NCBI GenBank assembly: GCA_913058345.1
Contig: CAJXQR010000003.1
Span: 290,993 to 354,992 of the forward strand
From: an uncultured Gammaproteobacteria bacterium
GTDB lineage: Bacteria; Pseudomonadota; Gammaproteobacteria; Pseudomonadales; Porticoccaceae
Reading direction: 5' to 3'
DNA: 64,000 nucleotides
The notes beneath the pieces were generated by a model, which saw only the letters and a program-made list of their open reading frames with translations, ran no database searches and had not been told where the DNA came from. Made by a program: the position numbers and the translations under genes. Shown here in pieces: positions 56,933-64,000 of the stretch (position 1 is its first letter; each line of letters opens with the position of its first letter).

Positions 56933-59900
56933 GAAACCACAGACTCCTAGTCCAGTACGGGGCATGGTTCTCGCGCTCATGGCTGCGGCGGCTATGCTGT
57001 TGAGCACCACGATGTCCGCTCTGGAGCAGACCCCAAACGAACTCTCCGTGGAGGCGATTCACTCCAGAGTGGAGGCCATCGCAGCCACTTTCAGTGAAGG
57101 AGAGACGGATCCAGATCTAAGCGCAACGCTTGACGCCGCGCGCGCCGCATTGGCCTCGGGGCAGCAGTTTGAAGAAGAACGTAACCAATACGTCCAGATC
57201 GTTGAGACTGGCGAAGAGACCCTTAAAGCACTGGAAGCAGAGCTTAAGGAGTTGGCAGCACTGCTCGGTGAGCGCGGCCCGTCACCGTCGCAACCCGTCA
57301 GTGAGGTGCGATTAATTGAGCTGGAGAGCCTTCGCGCTGCGGCGGAGCTTGAACGCAGCGCGCTCCGGTCACGCATCTCGACCATCACAGAGCGACCGAG
57401 AATGATCGCCACACGCCTGATAGAGTTGCGCGCTGAACGGGATGCGAATCGCACGACATCGATGGCTTTGCCAGCGGAAGCCGACCTTCAGGCGCAAGCG
57501 AGCCGTGCGTTCGAAACGGCCACTCAGGTAGAGCGGGAGAAGCAGATTCTTGCACTCCAGACTGAACTTGAAACCCTGGCCGTACGCGAACGAATCCTGG
57601 CGCAACGGATCGACATCGAGCGACGGCGGTTGGTGCTGCTGGATGACGCCATTGAGGAACGACGAGAGTGGTTACGAGACAGCGATTTGCAGGCGGCTAT
57701 CAAGCTCGTTCAAGATGCCGAGGCGCTGTCGCCAACGAATAGACACAGGGACTCCGTACTTGAGCTTGCTCACCAGGTTCGGAATCTGGTCGAGCGTGGT
57801 TATCAGGTTCAGGCTGCTACAACGACTTATCGGGAGCTGTCCAGCAAACTCGATACGGACCGGGCTACTGTCGAGCGGATCATTAATGTGGGCACCGCCA
57901 ATGGAACCCTTGGCGGCATTCTGGAGCGAATTCGTAACAATATTCCGAGTCAGTCGCGCCTGCGTGCAGATCTCACGGCTATCGAGCACTCGCAGCTTGA
58001 TTTGGCCTCCATGTCGATTATCTGGCGTGACCGCTTAGCTGAAGAGAACTTCTCCGGTGGTCCTGGCGAGGCACTATTGCGTGAAGCCCTGCAGTCGGCA
58101 ATCGCTGCGGCAAGGCCGCTCGATGAAACATTGAGCGAGCACCGGACAGCCATCGCTGAAACGCTTCAACAATCACTGGAATTGAAAAAACTGCTCGATC
58201 GGCGATTACTCTGGCTTCCTACCAGTGATGTGTTCTCGGTCGCCTGGCTAACGGCGGGTGCTAGTGGCTTCGCAACACTGCTGGCGCCGGACAAATGGCG
58301 AGCGGCTCTGCAGGAGCTCGGCGCGGCTGCCAAAGCTCAGCCGCTATTTTTTCTGCTGTATATCGGGCTTGTCTTGGCAGCGTGGGGCGCGCGTTCCCGC
58401 CTGCGACAGGGTCTGAAAGTCCTGTCAGGCCGGGTGCACAGTGTTTCCCGTGATAGCATCTTGACTACCCCCAACGCGGTGTTGCTGACGGTCCTGATCG
58501 CATTGCCCTTTCCATTCTTTGTCAGCGGCCTGGGGTTCGCACTGTTACGGGGAGACGAACTCTTTTCTCAGGCATTGGGAGCGGCTTTCCTGGCAACATC
58601 GACTGTTTTGTTCTCGCTGGTTCTCTTCCGGCAAATGAGTACCGATCAAGGGGTCTTCGCTGCCCATTTTGGCTGGAGTGACCAATCCAGAACCGCGTTA
58701 CGACGTCATCTGAGCTGGTTTGCCGTTGTTAGTTCCCTGTCGACATTCTTATTCGTGCTGGCGCTGGCCAGCGGCAATGTAGACGCGAAGTACGGACCCG
58801 GAATGATGGCCTTTATCGCTGCCTCGGTCGCCATCTCGGTCTTCGCTTATTATTTTCTGAAACCAAATGGCGGTATCGCCACGGCGATCATGATCGCCTC
58901 AGGTGCGGCTGGTTGGCAGCTGCCGGTGTTGTTGTTATTTGTTCTGCTACCGCTACTGATTGGGCTGTTGCCGCTGCTTGGGTATTTCGATACTGCCGTC
59001 GAGATCCAGGGGCGCCTGTTTCGGTCGGGTCTCCTTCTGCTTGCAACCACAATCCTGTACGAGTTGCTTATCCGTACATTCGAGGTTCCCTTCCGGCGTC
59101 TCGCTCGTAAGCGGGCCACTAAACGCGCTGAGACACGCCGTGCTGCCAGCGATGATGAAGCCGTCGAAACGGTGGACGGGTCAGTACTTATAGAAGAACA
59201 AGAGATCGACCTGGCAGAGATTTCTGGACAGACCCGACGCGTGTTTTTCTACTTTTCGATGATGCTGTTGGCCTTTGGGCTCTGGTCGACCTGGCAGCCG
59301 GTGGTTGCTGCGCTGGGGATCGCAGATGCCGTTGTTCTCTGGCAAGGGGTGACCTATATCGACGGTGTTGAAGTCAACACCGCCGTGACGGTGATGGATT
59401 TGGTCTACTCCATACTCATCGTGGCGATTTCCTTTGCGGCGGCGCGCAATCTGCGGGGCGTGCTGGAGATTTCCCTGTTTGACCGCCTGGAGATGTCGTC
59501 AGGGGAGCGTTACGCGGTCACTTCACTGATTGCTTATGTGGTAGTGACCACCGGCCTAATTGTGAGTTTGGCCAAGTTGGGGGTCGATTGGTCAAAACTG
59601 CAGTGGATACTCGCAGCCTTGGGGGTTGGCCTGGGTTTTGGTCTTCAGGAGATCGTAGCGAACTTTATTTCCGGACTGATTATCCTTTTTGAGCGGCCCG
59701 TGCGGGTGGGCGATACCATCTCGATCGGCGACGTTAGTGGCACCGTGACCAACATATCGATACGTGCAACGACAGTGACCAACTGGGATAACTTCGAAGT
59801 GTTGCTGCCGAACAAAACGATCATTACCGAAAACGTGACCAACTGGACCAAAAACAACCAGGTTACGCGTCTACTGATTCACGTCGGCGTCGCCTATGGT

Positions 59901-60158
59901 AGTGATATCGCCAAGGTTCGTAAGCTGATTAGCGAGGTAGTTGCAGCACACCCCCAGGTCCTGGATGAGCCCGCCTATAGTGTCCTGTTCATGAATCATG
60001 GAGAGAGTTCGCTCGATTTTGAGATCCGTGCCTTTGTGCCCACACCGGATTATCGACTGATCACCACCCACGAACTCAATGCCCAGATCAATACTGCGCT
60101 GGCCGAAGCGGATATAGAGATTCCTTTTCCCCAACGCGATATCCATCTGCGAAGCTAG
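56931..60158 (+). CDS. Large mechanosensitive channel, MscK/KefA-like
   Basis: 1075 residues from ATG 56931 (a TTG at 56919, inside the tandem repeat, is in frame). A signal peptide ends near TTMSALE. A long periplasmic helical domain rich in Glu, Arg and Ala (about 40-430) is followed by about ten helices and the C-terminal MscS unit: LAALGVGLGFGLQEIVANF, LFERPVRVGDTISIGD and VLLPNKTIITENVTNWT. Relatives such as MscK and MscM open under membrane tension. It lies 22 bases after the RND pump on the same strand, so it is probably the last gene of that operon, an uncommon partnership. Confidence 0.88.
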   Translation: MKPQTPSPVRGMVLALMAAAAMLLSTTMSALEQTPNELSVEAIHSRVEAIAATFSEGETDPDLSATLDAARAALASGQQFEEERNQYVQIVETGEETLKALEAELKELAALLGERGPSPSQPVSEVRLIELESLRAAAELERSALRSRISTITERPRMIATRLIELRAERDANRTTSMALPAEADLQAQASRAFETATQVEREKQILALQTELETLAVRERILAQRIDIERRRLVLLDDAIEERREWLRDSDLQAAIKLVQDAEALSPTNRHRDSVLELAHQVRNLVERGYQVQAATTTYRELSSKLDTDRATVERIINVGTANGTLGGILERIRNNIPSQSRLRADLTAIEHSQLDLASMSIIWRDRLAEENFSGGPGEALLREALQSAIAAARPLDETLSEHRTAIAETLQQSLELKKLLDRRLLWLPTSDVFSVAWLTAGASGFATLLAPDKWRAALQELGAAAKAQPLFFLLYIGLVLAAWGARSRLRQGLKVLSGRVHSVSRDSILTTPNAVLLTVLIALPFPFFVSGLGFALLRGDELFSQALGAAFLATSTVLFSLVLFRQMSTDQGVFAAHFGWSDQSRTALRRHLSWFAVVSSLSTFLFVLALASGNVDAKYGPGMMAFIAASVAISVFAYYFLKPNGGIATAIMIASGAAGWQLPVLLLFVLLPLLIGLLPLLGYFDTAVEIQGRLFRSGLLLLATTILYELLIRTFEVPFRRLARKRATKRAETRRAASDDEAVETVDGSVLIEEQEIDLAEISGQTRRVFFYFSMMLLAFGLWSTWQPVVAALGIADAVVLWQGVTYIDGVEVNTAVTVMDLVYSILIVAISFAAARNLRGVLEISLFDRLEMSSGERYAVTSLIAYVVVTTGLIVSLAKLGVDWSKLQWILAALGVGLGFGLQEIVANFISGLIILFERPVRVGDTISIGDVSGTVTNISIRATTVTNWDNFEVLLPNKTIITENVTNWTKNNQVTRLLIHVGVAYGSDIAKVRKLISEVVAAHPQVLDEPAYSVLFMNHGESSLDFEIRAFVPTPDYRLITTHELNAQINTALAEADIEIPFPQRDIHLRS

Positions 60159-60237
60159 ATACCGGGGCCACCTCAAACCCTTGGGCAACGGAAGGGCTGT
60201 CGAGCCATTTCGTCCCCCATAGGGGATCCGTAAATAG

Positions 60238-60282
60238 GGGGTCCGTTAACCCCTCGTCTTTAGGCGAGGGATGACGGACCCC
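60238..60282. terminator. Nested hairpin after the MscK-like gene
   Basis: Outer arms GGGGTCCGT (60238-60246) and ACGGACCCC (60274-60282) enclose inner arms CCCTCG (60251-60256) and CGAGGG (60265-60270). The resulting 45-base structure is strong and GC-rich, but it has no T run. It could terminate the RND-MscK operon with or without Rho, or be a short repeated palindromic element. Confidence 0.5.
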
Positions 60283-60327
60283 GAGTTATGCACCGAAGAT
60301 GGGAAATTACAAGCAAGCTAGCCACCA

Positions 60328-60421
60328 GCTTTAGCCACGGCTGTTGGGGGTGTTGGCTGAAGTGCCGGTGATGCTATCGCTGGTAGCCTTTGCCAATAAA
60401 ACCCGCCAGTATTTTGAGTAG
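60328..60421 (+). pseudogene. acr3: Frameshifted 3' end of a second acr3 gene
   Basis: 94 bases that align with the last 93 bases of the intact acr3 (48923-49015) at roughly 85-90% identity, ending in the same stop codon position. One extra G in a G run (GTTGGGGGTG against GTTGGGGTG) breaks the frame; when it is removed the sequence reads [20 protein letters not shown] and then TRQYFE. The differences are scattered substitutions, so it comes from a different acr3 allele rather than a recent copy. The orientation is the same as the intact gene. Confidence 0.85.
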
Positions 60422-60487
60422 ACCTCTTTCACTGACAGGCGCTGACTGAACTTCCGCTTGTCCCTCGTCTCCCACTACACACTAATA

Positions 60488-62890
60488 TCACAGGTTTACT
60501 GGCTGACACGCGGCGCCCTGCACTGCGCCGGTGGATTGCGCGCTTTCTGTTTTGGTGGGCGCCCCAGCGACGATAAACCTCGGCTTGAACAGCAGGATCA
60601 ACGCGGGGATTAACACCAGGGCGGTGAGCGCGGAAACGGCCATCCACAACGCAATTAGCAATCCCATTTCCGCTTGAAATCGCAAAGAAGAAAAAGCAAA
60701 CCAGAACAACATGCTGGTGATCATGGTCGCAGCGGTAATCAGCACACCGCGGCCTGCGGTGGTGAGGGCGAATCGCACACTGTCGGGCAGATCGCCAGAC
60801 GCCAGATACCGCTCGCGCACGCGGTCGACGATGTAAAAGCCGTAGTCCACGCCGAGCCCGATGCCGAGCGCGGCCACTGGCAGCGTGTTGATATTGAGGC
60901 CAATTCCATAAAGGGCCATGAAGGCGAAGGTACTGAGATTGGATATCAGCACAAGAGGCAGGAAGAACAAGCCCGCCTGTGGGGAGCGGTAGGCGAGGGC
61001 ACAGAATAGGAAGAGCACCAACAGGGCGAGGGCGATGCTCTGCACCTGGGTCGACAGAATCACCTGGTTCACCGCAGCGATAACCCCCACCACGCCTCCG
61101 GCGAGCCGGTATTGCGCGCCGTCCAGAGGGTGGTCGGCGATGTAGGTTTCCAGCCGGGCAATAGTGTTGCGAATCGTGTCGCCACGTTTGTCTGTCAGCA
61201 GCAGATGGATGGCACCGTTGCTGTAATCGGTGTCGGCGTAGCGTTCGATATCACCGGGGTCGGAGCTGGCGAGATAGGTGTAGATCAATTCACTGTTGAT
61301 CTCTGGCACTTTGCCGATGTCTGCGAACCGCGGGTTGCCTTCATGCAGGCTGACGTTCACCTGGCGCACGATATCAGCGATAGAGACGTTTGCGGCGACT
61401 TCCGGAAATAGGCCTATCTCCCGCTGAAAATCCGACATGTGTTGCAACACTGTCGGTTGCTTGAGCGTGTCGGGCGCATCACCTGCCACCGCGACGAACA
61501 GGTGGTCGGCGCCGAGAAAGCGCTGGGTAATGGCTGCTGCATCCTGGTTGTATTCCGAATCCTGCCAGAACACCGTGGAGCCTGGGCTGGCATCGCCGAT
61601 TTGAATACCCTGGGCATAGTAAGCGGTGACCAGTACCAGCAACACCGACGCAGTCAGGACGACCCTGGGGCCGCGGTGGTGGTTGACGGCATCGGCGACT
61701 CGATTTAAGCCGCGTTCCATCAGTGCGTTGGCATCCCGGTTATAGACCCGTACCCGCGCCCGCTCCACTGGAGCGTTGACCCAGGACAGCAATAAGGGCA
61801 CCAGCGTCAGCACACAGAACAGCATGACGCCGATCCAGATAGTGCCGATGAGGGCCACCTGCTGCAAAAAGGGGATGGGCGTGGCGGCGACCACTAGAAT
61901 CGCCCCCGCATCGGTAGCAAGGCCCAACATTCCCGGACGAAACAGTTTGGAAAGTACGGCGACCGCAGCGGACTCCGGTTCCAGATTGCCCGCCAGTCGT
62001 TCCTGTTCGAAGGCAGAGGTGAATTGCACCGCGTGTGAGAGTGCCCGTGCAGAGACCACGAAGCTGATCACGATGGCTAATGGGTTCAAGCTGAAACCCA
62101 GGAGCGATACAATGCCAAGCGCCCAAATGCCAGACACCAGAGCTGCGGTAAGGGGCAACAGCATGCCTCGGTAGGTGCGCATCGCCAGCAACAGCAGCAC
62201 GGCCACCGCGCCTACAATCGCCAATGAGATACGCATGGTTTCGGGCAGTTTCTGCAGCACCAGGCTATTGATCACGGGCTCTCCCACCACACGCACCTGC
62301 AGCGTTGGGGAGCGGTAGGGCTCGGTGAGTTGCTGCAAGTCCTTGACCAGCGATTCGGTGTCGATTAAATGATCAAAGAAATCGACGGTAATTAGTGCCG
62401 CGGTTAAATCCCGCGAAACATAGCGTCCATGCACCAGTGGATTGCCGATTACCTGACTGCGTAACTCGGCGATTTCCAATGGCGTGCTGGGCAGGTCGGG
62501 CCACATCAGGGGCTGTGACTCGATGCCATAGGTGGAGGCGCGAATGGACTTGAGCTTCTTTGAGGCCAGGGAGGTGATTTGCAGGGGGTTCACTCCTCGT
62601 ACCTTGCGCAGCCCGTCGGTAATCCCTTTTATGGCCGCGAGCACATCGGGTTCGAATAAATCCCCTTCGCTGACCTCAAGCATAATGCTGACCAGGTTTT
62701 CACTGCCGAAGCCGGATTTGAATTGATTGTTGGTGTCGATATAGGGATGGCCGCTTGGCTGCAGGTCTGAGAACTCAGTGCCAATTTCCAGGCGGGTGGC
62801 GCTCCACAGGAAGCCGATGCTCATCAACACAGTCAATGCCATCAGGGTGCGGCGGTGCCCAATACTCCATTGCGCGAAGGCGTTTATCAT
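60488..62890 (-). CDS. RND-superfamily exporter, HAE3/MMPL-like
   Basis: An 800-residue membrane protein, shorter than the multidrug pumps. It has two sets of six helices, each preceded by a periplasmic loop. The first loop starts RLEIGTEFSDLQPSGHPYID, and the second membrane block carries GLGVDYGFYIVDRVRERYL with a single Asp. Proteins of this group export lipids, hopanoids or steroid-like compounds rather than antibiotics and are often encoded with a YCF48 protein, as here (23 bases upstream). No adaptor or outer-membrane factor is adjacent. Confidence 0.87.
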   Translation of the reverse strand: MINAFAQWSIGHRRTLMALTVLMSIGFLWSATRLEIGTEFSDLQPSGHPYIDTNNQFKSGFGSENLVSIMLEVSEGDLFEPDVLAAIKGITDGLRKVRGVNPLQITSLASKKLKSIRASTYGIESQPLMWPDLPSTPLEIAELRSQVIGNPLVHGRYVSRDLTAALITVDFFDHLIDTESLVKDLQQLTEPYRSPTLQVRVVGEPVINSLVLQKLPETMRISLAIVGAVAVLLLLAMRTYRGMLLPLTAALVSGIWALGIVSLLGFSLNPLAIVISFVVSARALSHAVQFTSAFEQERLAGNLEPESAAVAVLSKLFRPGMLGLATDAGAILVVAATPIPFLQQVALIGTIWIGVMLFCVLTLVPLLLSWVNAPVERARVRVYNRDANALMERGLNRVADAVNHHRGPRVVLTASVLLVLVTAYYAQGIQIGDASPGSTVFWQDSEYNQDAAAITQRFLGADHLFVAVAGDAPDTLKQPTVLQHMSDFQREIGLFPEVAANVSIADIVRQVNVSLHEGNPRFADIGKVPEINSELIYTYLASSDPGDIERYADTDYSNGAIHLLLTDKRGDTIRNTIARLETYIADHPLDGAQYRLAGGVVGVIAAVNQVILSTQVQSIALALLVLFLFCALAYRSPQAGLFFLPLVLISNLSTFAFMALYGIGLNINTLPVAALGIGLGVDYGFYIVDRVRERYLASGDLPDSVRFALTTAGRGVLITAATMITSMLFWFAFSSLRFQAEMGLLIALWMAVSALTALVLIPALILLFKPRFIVAGAPTKTESAQSTGAVQGAACQPVNL

Positions 62891-62913
62891 AGTCGGTTTT
62901 CCTAAGTAGTCGG

Positions 62914-63930
62914 CTAGCGCCGCGAAATCAGAGAGGGGATGTCTGGGGTCGCGTCAACGATGGCGTCCCCAACAACCATTAGCTTGCCGTGCGTCACCTC
63001 CATGTCGGTAAACCAGGCTGCGCCGGATCCGGTTTCAAGTCGGTGGATTTGCGCCAGACCTGCACTGGACTCGGGCAGATCAATCTGCATCAGCACGCCG
63101 TGCTCGCCGGCGATCCACCAGCGTTTGTTCGTTGTGGCGACGGCGAACCAATGGACGGATGCCGCGGCATCATGCATTCCAGGCGGTTGAAAGGGTTGCC
63201 AGCGGCTGTCGAGTCGCCGTAGCACCGTTCCCTGCAAACCGACCGCGAGACCCTGGCATGCGCTGTCCAGGCCAACCGCGGTAAGGGTGATATCTGTGGC
63301 GCTCGGCACCGTCGCCCAGGTGGCTCCAGCGTCGTTGGAGGAGAGAATCTGGCCGAACTCGCCGACGACCATGAGCTGCTGGCCGTGATCACAGCTGCTT
63401 ACCCCGTGCCAGGTGATGTCTTCCATCTCCACCATGGCTTCCCAACGCTTGCCAAAGTCAGCACTGCGCAAAATAGCACCGCCGGCGCCCACGGCCCAGG
63501 CCGTGCCGCTGGCATCCAGGTGGATTTGCAGTAACTTGTTGTTCCACTGAGACTTTGGAACATCCCTTACGGATAACCAGTTTTGACCGCCATCCTCGCT
63601 GCGGATGATTTGATTGTCATTGCCAACGGCAATAATTTGCCTGGCATCCCAGGCCGCCACCGCCTGTAAGTCGGGGTGCCCATAGCCGCGCTGCACTGCC
63701 CAGCTCTCACCACCGTCGATGGAATGCAGCACCTTGCCGCCGTCGCCGACTACCCAGGTGTGGTCCTGAGCAGTGGTGATGCCGTAGTAGCGATCGGTCG
63801 GCACCTGTGCCGGTTGGCTGATGGGTGGAGGAGCTACTTCGGGTTGATAAAAGGCCGCAACGGCGAGTAGCCCGCTCGTCAGCGCGAAAGACACGGATAA
63901 TTCGATCAGACGTTGGATTCGGGAGGTCAT
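62914..63930 (-). CDS. YCF48/BNR-repeat beta-propeller protein
   Basis: A 338-residue exported protein. An N-terminal hydrophobic segment (about 13-28) acts as signal or anchor. The rest is a chain of propeller blades with the recurring pattern G..G.I..S.D.G..W, for example GDGGKVLHSIDGGESWAVQ, GNDNQIIRSEDGGQNWLSV and GAGGAILRSADFGKRWEAM. Plant and cyanobacterial YCF48 aids photosystem II assembly; proteobacterial members are found beside RND exporters and their role is unknown. It lies between an alpha/beta hydrolase gene (three bases) and the exporter gene (23 bases). Confidence 0.85.
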   Translation of the reverse strand: MTSRIQRLIELSVSFALTSGLLAVAAFYQPEVAPPPISQPAQVPTDRYYGITTAQDHTWVVGDGGKVLHSIDGGESWAVQRGYGHPDLQAVAAWDARQIIAVGNDNQIIRSEDGGQNWLSVRDVPKSQWNNKLLQIHLDASGTAWAVGAGGAILRSADFGKRWEAMVEMEDITWHGVSSCDHGQQLMVVGEFGQILSSNDAGATWATVPSATDITLTAVGLDSACQGLAVGLQGTVLRRLDSRWQPFQPPGMHDAAASVHWFAVATTNKRWWIAGEHGVLMQIDLPESSAGLAQIHRLETGSGAAWFTDMEVTHGKLMVVGDAIVDATPDIPSLISRR

Positions 63931-63933
63931 GGT

Positions 63934-64000
63934 CTATTCACTCAAGTAGCTGAGCACAACGCGATTGAAGCGCTCGGGTAGTTCGGTCTGCCAGTGGTGA
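63934..64000 (-). CDS. Alpha/beta hydrolase, C-terminal end (partial)
   Basis: A minus-strand frame runs in from the right edge and stops at TAG (complement 63934-63936), three bases before the YCF48 start. The 21 visible residues, HHWQTELPERFNRVVLSYLSE in pieces HHWQTELPERFN and RVVLSYLSE, match the end of alpha/beta-hydrolase-fold enzymes, where the catalytic His precedes a P-x-x-F-N and a final helix. The rest of the gene lies outside the window. It heads the operon with the YCF48 and HAE3 genes. Confidence 0.7.
   Translation of the reverse strand, partial: HHWQTELPERFNRVVLSYLSE

Larger units (their letters stand above)
60159..60487. other. Junction region with hairpin and acr3 remnant
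   Basis: 329 bases between the MscK-like gene and the end of the HAE3 exporter gene. It holds a strong nested hairpin (60238-60282) and a degenerate acr3 3' end (60328-60421), each listed separately. The remaining bases have no recognisable features. Confidence 0.6.

Noticed and set aside
1..64000. CRISPR arrays, tRNA or rRNA genes, prophage or conjugative genes
   Set aside because: No regularly spaced repeats, no tRNA-like cloverleaf or rRNA sequence, and no integrase, capsid or transfer proteins were seen.

Overview
This 64 kb window looks like chromosome from a free-living, probably marine, gammaproteobacterium. The housekeeping genes (ybbP-ybbA/tesA, folE, prmB-aroC, nudC, nagZ, S-methyl-5'-thioinosine phosphorylase-yqaA, pckA, dauA) have gammaproteobacterial sequence features and arrangements. 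Deazaflavin-type oxidoreductases, a YghU-type glutathione transferase and an HAE3 exporter/YCF48 pair are a mix seen in Cellvibrionales (Spongiibacteraceae-like) genomes. That placement is inference; no rRNA or tRNA gene was seen.

Left part, 1-34.9 kb, is mainly core and metabolic. It starts with the tail of an unidentified gene and an AT-rich membrane sulfatase/phosphoglycerol transferase-like gene. Then come the YbbA/YbbP ABC system diverging from tesA, folE, and a prmB-aroC-MFS series with non-ATG starts. A c'-like monohaem cytochrome follows, then a methyltransferase/YghU pair and a first EmrAB-type pump with a divergent TetR regulator. Next are an EEP-fold phosphodiesterase, a crotonase, NudC, a metallo-beta-lactamase hydrolase, and a divergent pair of predicted deazaflavin/flavin oxidoreductases. 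NagZ, a small MscS channel, MTIP, YqaA, several alpha/beta hydrolases, a thioesterase, PEP carboxykinase with a small ribbon-helix-helix gene, and the DauA transporter complete this half.

Right part, 34.9-64 kb, is an accessory-looking block almost wholly devoted to efflux and ion movement. In order: a MarR-EmrA-EmrB operon with a perfect palindrome at its promoter; an RND tripartite operon (adaptor, pump, outer-membrane factor) with a nested repeat cluster upstream; a CPA2/KefB-like antiporter; arsR-acr3 arsenite resistance; a broken BCCT transporter gene translationally coupled to a second RND operon (outer-membrane factor, lipoprotein adaptor, pump with unusual proton-relay residues) that continues into a giant MscK-like channel; a degenerate 3' end of another acr3; and an HAE3 (MMPL-like) exporter with a YCF48/BNR protein and the tail of an alpha/beta hydrolase.

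The most notable structure is the second RND/MscK module (about 49.0-60.3 kb). It lies between an intact acr3 and a frameshifted, diverged acr3 3' end in the same orientation, and begins with a BCCT gene that has lost its middle membrane helices. This suggests that the module was inserted into, or rearranged within, an older arsenic-resistance locus.
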